This document shows, piece by piece, positions 31,899 through 43,195 of a DNA stretch of 64,000 bases; position 1 is the stretch's first letter, and each line of letters begins with the position of its first letter. The notes below the pieces were generated by a model. That model searched no databases. It had not been told where the DNA came from and was given only the letters and a program-made list of their open reading frames with translations. The stretch comes from Salticus scenicus. Lineage: Eukaryota > Arthropoda > Arachnida > Araneae > Salticidae. The stretch spans positions 198,818,532-198,882,531 of the forward strand of contig OZ005661.1 of the NCBI GenBank assembly GCA_963930645.1, read 5' to 3'. Position numbers and translations under genes: made by a program.

Positions 31899-33128
31899 AC
31901 AACCAAGAATAAAGAATATTTAGGATAATTCAACATAACAAGGTGATCACAGCAGTATAAAATAAATAAATAAAATGAACAACTCAACTTTTTTTCGTAT
32001 CTGCTGTGGACTGATTTACGTTTACAAATGTAAACTGGCAACAATTGGTTAACTGTTTTAAATATTTCAGTCTATTTAGCTCATGGAAGTAAACAGAAAA
32101 TATAATGTGAGCTACACTAAATCTAACATTAGAGACACTTAAAATATTGATTAACAAAATATAAATTATAAACAAAATCCTAAGCATATTTTTGTTTTCT
32201 AAGTAATTGTTATAAAAATCTGCACAAAACATGTGTAGCATTATAATAAGTAATGTGTGTAATTATAATAAGTAGTGTGTAGTAATTATAAATTCCTAAG
32301 CCTATTTTTGTTTTCTAAGTAATAGATATGAAAATCTGCGCAAAACAGAATTCAATTTAGTACTGTGGATTTTATTTTAAACTATTCTTCCATTTTCAGA
32401 CACACAGTAACATGTTTCATTCTCTAGCATCGTAAACTATCGTAACATCGTAAAATCTAATATTCTTTTTTAAAAATTCTTTGGTATAAATTTAGCATAG
32501 CAGCCCCTTGGCGCATGTTAAATATTTATTGTCATTTTGGCGATAAATTTAAATGACTATATGGCAATCGCGCAAGTAAAGGTCTTGGCGAAAAACGTCC
32601 GAGCTACTTAGGTTCCAAAGGTCAAATTTCCTCAAGGGGTTCTACACTGAAGCCGTTGCATATCTTTAGCACGATTTTTCTCAATTTAATTTTAATTATT
32701 TTTAAAAATATTTGCACGTTCTTTTTTTTTCCTACATGAAAGGAATGACATTTACATTTTTATTTTTTGTTCTTAAACAATAGAATCTTTCGATATATAG
32801 TTTTCATAGTTTTAATAAATTTTTAATAGTCAAATTTATGTCACAAATTTTATTTACACTTTCAGAAATTTCCATTTCTTTTAGAAAATTTAAGCCTTTT
32901 CCATTTATTTAAATTTATTAGAGATTTATGCCGTCATTATTTTAGAAACTTCATTTTCCGCAATTTCTAAAATGTTAATTATCCGTATTTTCAAATAAAT
33001 TTCTTAGTTAACTAATGACGTTAGTTAACTAATGAATTAGTTAGTTAATGAATTCTTCTAAAATCATGATAAATACATGCAATTTAACCTTTCTTGTAAT
33101 TTGTTTTCAACATAGATAAATAATAATA
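31899..33128. other. Non-coding intronic stretch
   Basis: It includes a short local duplication: AAAATCCTAAGCATATTTTT at about 32175 and AATTCCTAAGCCTATTTTTG at about 32290, each followed by GTTTTCTAAGTAAT. No gene is seen. Confidence 0.5.
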
Positions 33129-33945
33129 CAGTGAAACTTGAATAATTCGAACTTGTTTAATTCGAAATTCTGGATAATTCGAATTTTTTACTCGGTCCCT
33201 TGAGTTTGAATTAAAATAATGTTAGAAAATCATGGATAATGCGAAATCTATTTTGGATAATTCGAATTTTTCATACGATTACCTTTAAAATATTGCAGTA
33301 AAATTTGTTCCCGAGATTTTTCTCAGCTAAAGTGCGTTATTTTTTTTAACAGTCTTTCAAAAGAAGGATAAGGAAATACAAGAGTATTTTCTACCTAGTG
33401 CATAAGAAGATATAGTTCATATACATGAACTTCGAGGGTTTTTTTTTAATTGAAAGTCATGTGTACACTGTAAAAAAATATGTCCTATTTGCTGCCAGAA
33501 ATTCTCTGTAATTTGAGAAAATACGTGTAATTTACGAAAAAATAACGTTGTCAGAACGTATTTTCTCAAATTACAGAGAATTTCTGGCAGATATATTTTA
33601 CTGCGTAATGTAGAAAATTCTATTTTTGTATCAATTGATAGGTTTCAGTCAGATGCTATGACACAAAGATTGTACTTAAAGAAGCCATCAAAAATATCTG
33701 ACTATTTTTTAAAAAGGGTTCAATAATTAAGCTCGTAAATAAATATTGATTTAATGAGGGGGGTGGGGGGAGAATGTAGCAGTATTCTTAGATATAAAGT
33801 TTATTTGTTAAATCTTTGATCGTAGAGTTTTATTTTTTTTTAATTTATCTCTTCTTTTTGACAAAATAGTATATGTAATTCGAATTTTTGGATATTTCGA
33901 ATTTTTCTCTGGTCCCTTCAACTTCGAATTATTCAAGTTCTACTG
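33129..33945. mobile_element. pogo/Tigger-like non-autonomous element, TA target
   Basis: An 817-bp element with the ends CAGTGAAACTTGAATAATTC and GAATTATTCAAGTTCTACTG, flanked by TA (33127-33128 and 33946-33947). Words of the form GGATAATTCGAATTTTT, and the phrase CGGTCCCTT or TGGTCCCTT, repeat near both ends. This matches the 'CAGT...AATAATTCGAA' ends of pogo/Tigger transposons. It contains a second element at 33466-33605 and no transposase. Confidence 0.8.
33466..33605. mobile_element. Palindromic MITE nested in the pogo-like element
   Basis: CTGCCAGAAATTCTCTGTAA extends to TTTGAGAAAATACGT, and its exact inverse lies on the other side, giving arms of about 35 bp around a 30-bp loop. The outer ends CACTGTAAAA and TTTTACTGCG are also roughly inverse. 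TA flanks both ends (33464-33465 and 33606-33607). It is 140 bp long. Confidence 0.8.
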
Positions 33946-33947
33946 TA

Positions 33948-34824
33948 CTAATACGTAATTTATTGTTCTATTCTGAAGCTGTTCCATTTCTTTAGCCAGA
34001 TTTTTCTAAATTTTATTTTAGTTATTTAAAAATAATAATAATAATAATTCCCCCGACAGAAAAAGAAATGTAAAATTCTATGTGTAATACTATAAACGGC
34101 GATGACTCAAAATTCCAGACTGATAGAAATAGTACGACCTTTCGTACTGATAATACTGATTAACTGAATATAAATTATTATTAGAATGTTATTTTTCTAT
34201 GGATAAAAACTTGAAAATATTTTTTTTTAATTTCTTTTTTACTCTACTATACCAATTGTGAAATTTACTATATGAGAATTTTATTAGTTTTTATTAATCG
34301 ACAAAACTTGACTTTTTTTTTTTTTTTTTTTTTTTGAATGTGCGTCTCAATGTCAAATTTAGAACCGGATACAATGGATTCAAGTTAAAATTTAAAATAT
34401 TGATATCCATGTTTTTTACTGTACTTTAGACGCGTATAAATATTTTTTTTTTAAACAAATGTTCATTGAGATACAAAGAATTTAATTTTACGAATATACA
34501 TGAAATGTTAATAGTTACATAAAGGGCTTTTACACTAGAGAATTTAAATATCTTATTACGGGGTTTTTACATTCACCGTTAGCACCTAGTGTCCTCATTT
34601 GAGGACAGCTAATAAAATGGTACGTATATTTTTTCTGGTTTCTTGGCATGATTTCTGTTTTTTAGTGACAGTTTATAGCGTCACTCTAAAGGATCCATGA
34701 AAGTTTTATGTACCTGCTATTAATTATTATTTCATAATTTGGATAGTCATTTTATGATTTTTAATTCGTCGCACATATATTTGCTTTTCGCGCAGGTATA
34801 CTAACTTAAATCAAGTTGAATAAT
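33948..34824. other. Non-coding intronic stretch
   Basis: AT-rich, with a T tract at about 34312-34335. I see no gene or repeat structure. Confidence 0.5.
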
Positions 34825-35122
34825 ATGTATATATTATAAAACAGGAATAAACTACTACGTCAGAAACACCAAAGAAAAATTATTGAGGTGCATACAGCTG
34901 TTTTGGTAGCCTAAAGCGTACCGTCATCAGTGCAAAGAGAATTCTGAATCTTGAGAAGTGCTCGTATATATAGGAGAGGGACCGGATTTAGTTCAACCAA
35001 TAGGATTACGGAAGAGGTGGGGAGTGTGGCCAATAGGAATTAAGGCGTAATTCTGACGTAGTAGTTTATTGCTGTTTTATTATTCCAACGCCAAGTCTCC
35101 TGCTATTATATGTATATATTAT
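34825..35122 (-). mobile_element. Small hammerhead-bearing retroelement (Penelope- or retrozyme-like)
   Basis: The 13-bp direct repeat ATGTATATATTAT (34825-34837 and 35110-35122) bounds 272 bp. Inverted arms of 30 bp (34836-34865 and 35051-35080, one mismatch, including AATAAACTACTACGTCAGAA) lie near the ends, and a 29-nt tail follows the right arm. On the - strand, in order: tail, arm, two ATTGG boxes (complements of CCAATAGGA at 35030 and 34997), TATATATA (about 34965-34973), the hammerhead-type motif, arm. The layout repeats that of the Penelope-like element at 24003. It encodes nothing. Confidence 0.65.
34889..34934 (-). ncRNA. Hammerhead-type ribozyme motif, decayed
   Basis: Reading the - strand from 34934: TGCA (helix I), CTGATGA (core), C, GGTA-CGCTTTAGGC-TACC (helix II), AAAA in place of GAAA, CAG-CTGT (helix III palindrome), A as H17, TGCA (helix I partner). 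Every hammerhead part is in order, but catalytic G12 is A, and one extra nucleotide follows the core. The G12 change should abolish cleavage. The match could be fortuitous, but three paired elements flank the core in the right order. Confidence 0.5.
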
Positions 35123-35764
35123 GACACTTTACTTTCGAGATCTTTATCAACATGTAATAGGAAATTAATCTGTTATCTCAAAGTTTTTCTGTCTCGAAGT
35201 TTTCCGCTAGAACACTAAACGTCAATAAATGAGGATAGGCTTTAAATTTAAAACTATCAGAAGAATTGTTTAAATTAATACATTTTACTGTCAGTTGTAT
35301 ATATCAATTTAGAAGTGAAATAATCAGCTAATATTTTGCAAAATTAATTCGGGCGTTAACGCTCGTTAAATGGCGTTGAAAGAGAATTACAAAATTCTGG
35401 AAAAACATAATTCTGGTAAAAACAAAATTCTAAACTATATTTGCTTAAAATAAATAAATGAATTAAATAAATAAATAAATAAATAAAATAAAACCTTCTC
35501 GATATGCGTTTTACTTTTATTCCAGCAAAATATGCTTGTATGATATTTTTTTTTATCTTACATTCAAATTTTAAACTTGTCTGACTTTTCGTCCAGATTA
35601 TACATCGTTCAATTTTATTCGATCATGTTTTGTAACAGGTTTACTGAAATGTTCTATTTGCATTACAGGTTATAATTAAAGTTCTACTTTGAAACGGCCT
35701 TAAAAGGAAAAACTGCTGGACCAACGTTTAAAAAATTGGTAACAGTTTGAGAGATCATATGCTT

Positions 35765-35799
<35 letters not shown>

Positions 35800-36289
35800 A
35801 CTATCAGGGAAAGAATGAGGCTGTATGACATATTGTTAAATGAAGAAAGACATGAATATAGGTTTAAAATGTTTATAATCGTTTCTAAAACGTGTTACAT
35901 AGTATGTACAATATACACCAATTTCTGAAAGAAAGTTAAACCGTATTACTGCATTCTCAACAGTCCCGCATATCCTAGAATGTTTCAGTTATGTCACAAC
36001 ACCGTTACAATATTTCATTATCGTACCGCACTTGAAGAGGTTTTCTGATATCTTTCTGAAACATTAACCCTTTTTAGTATTATATTAGTTAAATGGCTGA
36101 AACTTATATGTCACGTTTATGTATTTGTTAGTTACGGTCGCGAACATTTCTATACTTTTTAAATTAATTACAAAGCAAATTAAACTTTTTGAAACTCTTC
36201 TGTAATAATGAATATGTTTCAGTGTTATCCAATTGTTACGTTTTTGAAACGTTTCGTGTTAATAAGAAGTACGTCTTAACATACTAGAA
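35123..36289. other. Non-coding intronic stretch
   Basis: Contains an AAAT microsatellite (about 35455-35490) and a poly(A) tract (35770-35796). No gene is seen. Confidence 0.5.
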
Positions 36290-37195
36290 GGAATGTTACA
36301 GACATTTCGATGAATCACCTCTGTCAATTCCGACAAACTTTTAATGTTATCACCTTAAGAATGGCTTTTGAGGTAACTCCAAATCCAGAAATCGCAGGGG
36401 TTGAAGTCTTGTGACCGGGGTGGTCAAGAACTTGATATAAGCTTATATATAGTTCTCGCTTGTTATCTTCGCTTGTTATCAGCGAAATGTTGCTTAAGTG
36501 TAGATGTATACACGTGCATCAATGGGTGTTCAGGTATCACGAGACGTCTTAATATTGACTTTAAGCTAGCAGTAGTCGATTACATTTGAAAGAAAAATGG
36601 TACAATTATGAAACTAGCTGTCATGCCACACTACGCGATGCTTTAAGAATAATGCTATAGAACTGGATGCATAACATAAAGGTTTAATTTGGCCCAAATC
36701 CTTACTTTATACGTGCTGACATCGTCATATAGATAAAAATAGGTCGGATCCTACCACAAACTGTTTCATGCCAATTTCTGTTCACCACCATCCGTACACT
36801 GAATTCGAAAATGTAACATTTTCTAACAGAAAGATCGTTACCTTCAAGTTCTTAAACATATTTGATTTTGTATGGGTAGAACTGCAGCACTTTATGGATA
36901 ATTTCGTACTCTGTTCTTGATGGTACGCCCATTCGACATGCAACAGATGTAAACGGACACGCCCCGTGCGTGCTTTCCATCGTTGCTTCCTATGTTGCTA
37001 ATGTAAAAACATCCTCGGTTTCTACAGAAGCTGGTTTTCTTTGCCGCCCAAGTGCAACCTATAGCAAACATGTGGCTTCAAACTTTGAGCCAATTTTTCT
37101 CAAGCGTCGCGGTGTCATTGGACCTCAGTACGATACTCTTGCAAAGCACGCCGTTCACTGCTCTTGCATTAATTATAACACTTAGCAAAAAAAAA
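36290..37195 (-). pseudogene. Mariner transposase (DUF4817-type), decayed
   Basis: Reading the - strand from about 37180 to 36300, pieces in several frames give transposase order: LRSNDTATLEKNW (N-terminal helix-turn-helix region), GRQRKPASVETEDVF, RMGVPSRTEYEIIHKVL and YPYKIKYV (linker and second DNA-binding helix), then WHDS/GMTASFIIVPFFF, and finally PPRSQDFNPCDFWIWSYLK, the 'SPDLxPxDFxLW' block that carries the third catalytic D. Stops and frameshifts occur throughout. The family cuts and pastes DNA at TA; this copy cannot. The terminal inverted repeats were not found with confidence. Confidence 0.82.
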
Positions 37196-37489
37196 AAAAA
37201 AAAAATGTACGATCTTGTTCGATAGCTGAAAAATCGAATGACTTGCATAGTACATTTGCATAAATAAAATTTTCACTTTTCCTACCGTAGGTCAACGGAA
37301 GCTATTGTAGTTTTGCTTAACTTCACAAACAGTTTGATTTTAGAAACGATTAAAAATGTTTTAAATCGAGGTGTTAAGGGGGAAATATGACTTCAAAAAA
37401 TTATAAATTAGCGATAAATAAAAAAGTGATTTCCGCACACTTATGCAAGAAATTTGTGTTCTCAAATTTTATCGTTCGTTATTTGTAGT

Positions 37490-37735
37490 TAAGTTTGAAT
37501 TTGGGTCCTTATATAGTTTAACAATATTGCATACAGAGTAACTCCCCCATGGTAATGAGTTTTGACTTTTTTTTTCTTTTTTTTGGGGGGGGGGGTAAAG
37601 GGAAGGAGACAGGAGGGCAGAAAATAAAATCTCGAGATCTCCTTTAGGCTGTTACCAAGTTTGATAGCATTTGGTCCAGTAGTTTTTTTTTTGTTGCCAT
37701 TAATGTAGAACATATATATAATTATAATCAAATGT
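37490..37735. repeat. Retroelement-like 3' end fragment
   Basis: CCAAGTTTGATAGCATTTGG and TCCAGTAGTTTTT, followed by a homopolymer and ACATATATATAATTATA, resemble the 3' tails of several arthropod repeats and have the same layout as repeat F. A T/G tract lies at about 37567-37597. No family is assigned. Confidence 0.35.
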
Positions 37736-37833
37736 TTTTAATACAAATTTATGAATGTAAATAAAAAAAAGCTTCTATTAAAAAAAAAATGTATTTACGT
37801 ATATTTGTATTCTAACATATAATCTGTTTTCAG

Positions 37834-37907
37834 GAGTTTAAGTGGACAGGAGAGAACGATTATTTTGTAAGAAGCAACATGGACAGCATTTCGATAGGAG
37901 CGTCGGA
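37834..37907 (+). CDS. OXR1: TLDc gene, strand and turn after YGTGE (exon d)
   Basis: The exon encodes 24 full codons plus two bases of a 25th (phase 0 to 2), with a CTGTTTTCAG acceptor and a GGA|GTGAGT donor. It reads EFKWTGENDYFVRSN, then MDSISIGAS. 'FKWTG-N-(F/Y)F' followed by 'D-(D/S)-(I/L)-x-(I/F)-G' is a TLDc signature. The split codon GA|A restores Glu at the junction with exon e, giving GASEGHFGLWL. A Tc1 transposon begins 163 bp into the following 8.1-kb intron. Confidence 0.94.
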
Positions 37908-38400
37908 GTGAGTTATTTTTCTTTTAAATTCATGATAATTTTGTAAACTCGAAATTGTATTTGAATTGAATTTACTTTCTTTTACAAATAAGCGGTGGAT
38001 CTTTATGTGTTATAAGAGCCATGTCCTTTAATATCAATTTTTAAAGATTAAAAACCAAAAGTTAATTTACAGTGGTGGACATAATTATAAGACACCTATC
38101 TAATTTGACAAATAGTGAAAGAAAGGATTCAAAGCTTAAAAATGTTTTATCAAATATGTCAAAAACATAAATTTATTCTGTTATCACACGTAATTGTTTT
38201 ACAGAAATGATATTTTTATAGAGTTTAATTAAAAAAAAACTAAAAATACCATGGACAAAATTATAAGACATCCTAACATTTTAATTAAAACACCGGCTTT
38301 TTTTTCGAAAATAATGTGCAATATACAAATTTTCTGCACGCTGTTATGACGTGAGCATTTAACTAAAGCAGACGATAACAGACTTCATGCATTTACAAAC

Positions 38401-40042
38401 ATGCCACGAGGTACAGAATTAAAAGAAAGTGAAATTCGCGAAATTTGGAGATTAAATAGAACTGGTGCTTCAATTAATAATATTTCAAAAGATATTAAAA
38501 GCTCTAGATGTGCAATTAGAAATGATTTGAAAAGAGGAATTAATGGATCGGTGCTTAAAAGATCTGGACGTACTCCTTGTCCTTGAGAGCAACGAGATAT
38601 ATAAAGTAGTGATAAATGGTAACCCTAGAGAAGGGCCAAGATGAGTCATGTAACATTCTCTCCTTGCACCTGCGTAGTCGGTGTTTCTCTTGGTAACAGC
38701 TTATTTTCAGTAAATTTCTATGGCAACGGTTTGAAGAATATTCTTCGCATAAGTCTTAACCGCCAATGTTTTTGTTTACTTGCGTAGTTTAATATTCTTT
38801 TGTTCTAAATCATTTTGATTTTGATTTTACTTCTTTTTTATTTCGTGTAGTTGAACTTTAACCGACAAAATGCTTAAAAATAGTTGAAAAATTATTATTT
38901 GTTGTTAAATTTAGCTCTTTGAAAGTTTAAATTTTGTTTTATGAACACTTTTAAACTTTGTTGGGAAACGATGAAAAAAAAAGGTATTTTATTATTCATT
39001 AAAATGTGAAATATGTGTAAAATTATTTTAAAAACAATTTATTTCGGTCATAGGACTGTCATGTTACCTAATAATAATGATAATTTGTCGAACTGATATT
39101 TTAAATGCCAAAATAGCGATAAAGGGCCAAACACAGCAACCTACTGGAGCATGTCACGTGATTCCTCTTGAACCACGGAAAGCTAATCCTTCATCCATTG
39201 AATCAGCACTCTAATTTATATATCTCGTTCTCGAGAGACAGACGCCATGTGCTTTCGCTCGCTACACAGAATAAGATGACCACTACATGCATTAAAAATG
39301 CTTTGAAACTGAATTGTTCAAGTAGAACTATTCGCAGGGTGTTGCATAATGCTTTCTATGTGAAATATAACAAATTGAAGGAAAAACCACTGCTTCTAAG
39401 CCGGCACAAAATGGAGCGTCTAAACTTCGCTAAACAAACTATGGCCTGGACCTCCAAATGGTACTCTGTGTTATTTTCTGATGAAAAAAAGTTTAACCTG
39501 GCTGGTCCTGACGGGTTTCAATATTATTGGCATAATTTATGGAAGTTTCCTCGTGTACTAATGAGCCGCCAAATGGGTGGAGGATCAGTAATGGTTTGAG
39601 CTGGTTTTTCGGCTCAAGGGAAAACGGATATTGTTTTTGTGCATTCAAGAATGAATTACGAAAAGTATAAGAATCTTCTTAAAGATCAACTAGCCATATA
39701 CGGTGAACTTCTTTGTGGCGAAAACTACACTTTCCAGCACGATAACGCGCCGATTCATGCATCACACGAAACAAAAAAGTGGCTTTCAGAGCAAAGTATC
39801 AATGTACTCCCATGGCCTTCTCGCTTCTCAGACTTAAATCCCATCGAAAACTTGTGTGGGATCTTAGATCGTGCGGTTTACCGAAATGGGAGGCAGTTTA
39901 TATGTGTCGAAGACCTAAAGAGTGCTATAAAATGTGCTTGGGAAGAACTGTCTTGCGATATTTGTTAGAATTGATAGATTCGATGCCGAATCGCATCTTT
40001 CATGTTATAAAATCAATGGCGGCTGCACCAAATATTGAATAA
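38401..40042 (+). pseudogene. Tc1 transposase (DD34E), broken by insertion, nonsense and frameshift
   Basis: The N-terminal part (38401-38583) starts MPRGTELKESEIREIW and holds the paired-type helix-turn-helix ending SGRTPCP. The frame resumes after the nested element at about 39232 (SRDRRHVLSLATQNK), with the first catalytic D in LFSDEKKF, the second in FQHDNAPIH and the E in LNPIENLCG, 34 residues apart. The breaks are the insertion at 38590-39229 with a one-base frame change across it, TGG to TGA at 39597-39599 (GGGSVMV then stop, continuing AGFSAQGKTD), and a frameshift near 39955, after which the C-terminus ends MAAAPNIE. The catalytic triad survives, but no functional protein can be made. 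Confidence 0.9.
38582..39237 (+). mobile_element. hAT-like non-autonomous element, copy 2, nested in Tc1
   Basis: A 640-bp element (38590-39229) between CTTGAGAG (38582-38589) and CTCGAGAG (39230-39237), an 8-bp TSD with one change. The ends are CAACGAGATATATAAA and TTTATATATCTCGTT. It matches 31320-31890 throughout in the same orientation, with extra length near 38930-38980. Insertion within the transposase frame dates it after the Tc1. Confidence 0.88.
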
Positions 40043-40309
40043 CCATCTTAGAGGATTTTCTTTTAGTTCATTGGTGTCTGCTAATTATGTTGACCACTGT
40101 ATTTGGAAAAAACGATTGGTGTCATATAATTTTGTCCGTTATGTTTTTAAGTTTTTTCATTAAATTGTATGAAAATATCATTATTATATATGATAACAGA
40201 ATAAATTTATGTTTTTGACGTATTTGATAAAACATTTTTAAATTCTGAGTCTTTTCTTTCACTATTTGTCGAATTAGATAGGTGTCTTATAATTATGTCC
40301 ACCACTGTA

Positions 40310-41183
40310 TTTCAATATACTTAATATAACTATAATTTATTTCATATTCTTTTTTTTACACACTAGATTATTATTATTTCAATGTTTTTTTCAACTTTTG
40401 TAAATTTTTCTAAAATTGCAGTATTAATCTGGCGACCCTGAATATCGTTCACTGTAGGCATTCTCTAACTAAATTTCTGCTTTTTTATTTTATTTTTGTA
40501 TATATAAATATATAACGAAATAAGTGATTGAAAACCATGTTATCTTCTGGCAAAGTAAATTGATTAGAAAAATTATTAAAATATTGAACCAAAAATTGAC
40601 CCATTCATTAACATTTATTTTATTTATTTATTTATTAATTTATTTTTTTCACTTAAAACCGTTTAATGATCTATTAAATTTTATCAAAAGAGTAAAAAAT
40701 AAAAGTGCCTGCTTTTTTTATTCGAGAAAATTGTATAAAATAAAAATGTATGAACAATAAATACATTTATTTTTAATTTTTGGATTATTTTTTTAATCTT
40801 GAAATCAAGCAAAACCAACAATCAGGGTTATGACTGAATGTCGGTTTTCTAGTAAGTACAAAAAATAAAAATATGTTGTTATAAAAATTAAAACAGAAAT
40901 TTATGGAAAAAAAATTTGCGTATAATACATTATTATACAAATATTATTCGTCGTATAATATATTGTTCTAAGAATCGCTATCCGAGCTTTCATAAAGATC
41001 CACTTATTTCCGAATCACTCTCAGAAGCATTTATACTAAAATTTAGATTCCGAGTCACTTTGTGATTCTGACTCCATAATTCCATAATGTACACAATATA
41101 AGAAAAAAAAAAAAAAAAAAACTTTTTTTACCGTGGAGCACAAAATCACGTGCATTCAAAACCCTAACAATGTGATTGGTTAA
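40310..41183. other. Non-coding intronic stretch
   Basis: AT-rich, with a poly(A) tract at about 41104-41121. No gene is seen. Confidence 0.5.
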
Positions 41184-41187
41184 TTAA

Positions 41188-42164
41188 CACGTTGAGCGCC
41201 ACGCATATTCTTAAAATCCATTAAAATTTAAAACTTATTCCTCCTGCAGAGCTGCCAACCTAATCCGGCAAATTGTTAGTACCGCCCCTTTTTCTACACC
41301 AGTCATTTCTTAGAGTTTTTTCTTCTTAATTCATCGCAAATACATTTGAAGAAAATTACTTTAAAAATTAAGTGGTGTAGAAAAAGGGGCGGTGCTAACA
41401 ATTTGCCGGATTAGGTTGGCAGCTCTGCTCCTGTAATAAATAAAAATGAATCAAATTTTTAATAATTTTTCATTCATTAAATGTCCTCCTCAAGAGCAAC
41501 GTATACAAGAGTATCATGCACATGCAATGCTGTAGAAATGGATTTAACGATCAGTAAACTGTTGCCCCTTGTCGCGAGAAGCGCATGCCCGGCAACAGGT
41601 GATTGCACCACAGAACTTATCTTAATATGTTTCAGCTGTTTACCTCATGAACTCTAAATGAACTTTATCGACCAGAATCAATTCAAACAAAAACGTTTCT
41701 CTCAATTATTATTTTAACCTCTCTCACCCTTTGTCGGTCTTTGGATACAAGCCTGGCGAAACTTTGTATTTTTATTTTATTTTTCAATAAATCTCGGACT
41801 AGTCCCCTTTGTCTCGACACTGAAACGCTCAACATCGCTCTAATAGCGATGAGCGGGGGTTAAATCGTATTAAATCCTTAAATGTAATATATTTAGTTTT
41901 TATGTCCTATTTTATATCCACCACCGATGGTTGACGCGGCTTTCTATGATGTTTGAAAATGTCAGCCACCGATGGCTGACCGGGCGCTCAACATTTAAAT
42001 TTTTTATTGGTGCTGCTTTTACTTTTAGGGTAAAACTTTCACTGAAATGTTTGAAGTATAACATGTTCAGCACACTCCTAAAGTTTCAAGATGATTCCTT
42101 CAGTATTTAGAGGTATATGACAAAATGTCTAGAATCTAGAATAGCTGACATGCCGCTCAACGTG
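41188..42164. mobile_element. piggyBac-type element, TTAA target, with nested MITE
   Basis: TTAA at 41184-41187 precedes CACGTTGAGCGCCACGC, and GACATGCCGCTCAACGTG precedes TTAA at 42165-42168, so the ends are inverted for about 14 bp. The right half holds the repeated phrase CCACCGATGGTTGAC and CCACCGATGGCTGACCGGGC. The TTAA target and short inverted ends fit piggyBac. No transposase is present. Without the 181-bp nested MITE it is about 790 bp. Confidence 0.75.
41247..41427. mobile_element. Hairpin MITE family G, copy 1, 6-bp TSD
   Basis: The ends CAGAGCTGCCAACCTAATCC and GGATTAGGTTGGCAGCTCTG are exact inverses. The arms run about 65 bp, through GGCAAATTGTTAGTACCGCC and CTTTTTCTACACC, around an AT-rich centre. 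CTCCTG flanks both sides (41241-41246 and 41428-41433). It sits inside the piggyBac-type element. Copies lie at 60350-60535 and 60822-61005. Confidence 0.9.
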
Positions 42165-42168
42165 TTAA

Positions 42169-42589
42169 AAAATGATTAATATCACGAAGTAATAGTATAA
42201 AAATTTGTTATTAAAATACTTAAATTAAAATAAATAATCATTAATGTGAAACTGCGCTGATTTTTTTTTTTTTTTTTTTTGCCAATGACAAGTATTTTTG
42301 TATTTATTTTTTTCTTTTTACTATATTTCTATGAAAAATGAAACCGTATGAAGTTTGTAACAGTTTGGTATCATTAACTAAATTTAGATCTTTGCGACTG
42401 TTAAGAAAATTGATAGGTTTTAGACTGATACTTGTAAGTCACAAACATTTTGTAAGTGCACTATAATTTTCGAACTAATCGACAGAGTTCTGGAGTGGAC
42501 CTTGTATTATACTCTTTAGTACTAACAGTGTTCCACATAATCATTGATTCATATAAAATATGGGTGAATCTGGTTCTTGAACATTACAC
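42169..42589. other. Non-coding intronic stretch
   Basis: Contains a poly(T) tract (about 42262-42280). A frame at 42456-42683 has no motif and partly overlaps the inverted repeat that follows. Confidence 0.5.
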
Positions 42590-42921
42590 TTCTGCTCAAA
42601 AGTTCAGCAAGATTTGCAAACAATCAGTTATTTTTATTTATTTATTTATTTTATTTTTAATTTACAAACTTATCTCTCGATGAAATATTTTCAAACGTTG
42701 GGTATTTAAAGAACTGGGTCTTCCTCTTGTTTTTTAGTGAAGATTGATTTAAGACAACATTTAGGGAATCGGTAACAAATTGATCACCCTGTATCGTTAA
42801 TTAAACGAAATGAACTGTAACTTTAGGATATGTTAATGCAGATCCAGTTTAATTTGTGAATGAATTTGTGTGACGATAGCATATTAAATAAGAGATATAA
42901 GCATTTATTTTAAAACTCAAA

Positions 42922-42953
<32 letters not shown>

Positions 42954-43049
42954 ATTTTAACACGCTTTTATTAGCTTCACCTGTATGTATGTTTGTAACC
43001 GCTCTGGGAGCAAACAAAAAATCTATATTGTCAAAAAAGACTTTCCCTA

Positions 43050-43135
43050 CGTGAACGCTGTGGTTGTGAGGTTAAGCTCCGCGCTACGAACCTAAAGGTC
43101 TAGCGTTCGAGTTCAGTCAGGGGAGATTTTTTAAA
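43050..43135 (+). mobile_element. Possible tRNA-related SINE fragment
   Basis: GTGAGGTTAAGC resembles an A box and GCGTTCGAGTTCAG a B box, about 40 bp apart as in tRNA-derived SINEs. A T-rich stretch follows. The anticodon stem does not pair well, so this is not a tRNA gene. The sequence differs from the SINE at 21325. Confidence 0.35.
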
Positions 43136-43195
43136 AATGGTTTTTGTTTAATTCTAAATTATTTTAATTAAAGATTTAAATGTATGTAAATAGTA

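Larger units (their letters stand above)
38070..40307 (+). mobile_element. Tc1-like transposon with IR/DR ends, TA target
   Basis: The ends CAGTGGTGGACATAATTATA and TATAATTATGTCCACCACTG are flanked by TA (38068-38069 and 40308-40309). Inverted repeats of about 210 bp each hold two copies of a binding word: outer GGACATAATTATAAGACA (from 38077; right end 40282-40300) and inner GGACAAAATTATAAGACA (38253-38270; right end 40120-40137). This paired layout is the IR/DR arrangement of Tc1 elements such as Sleeping Beauty. Without the 640-bp nested insertion the element is about 1.6 kb, normal for Tc1. It lies in the last visible intron of the TLDc gene. Confidence 0.92.
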
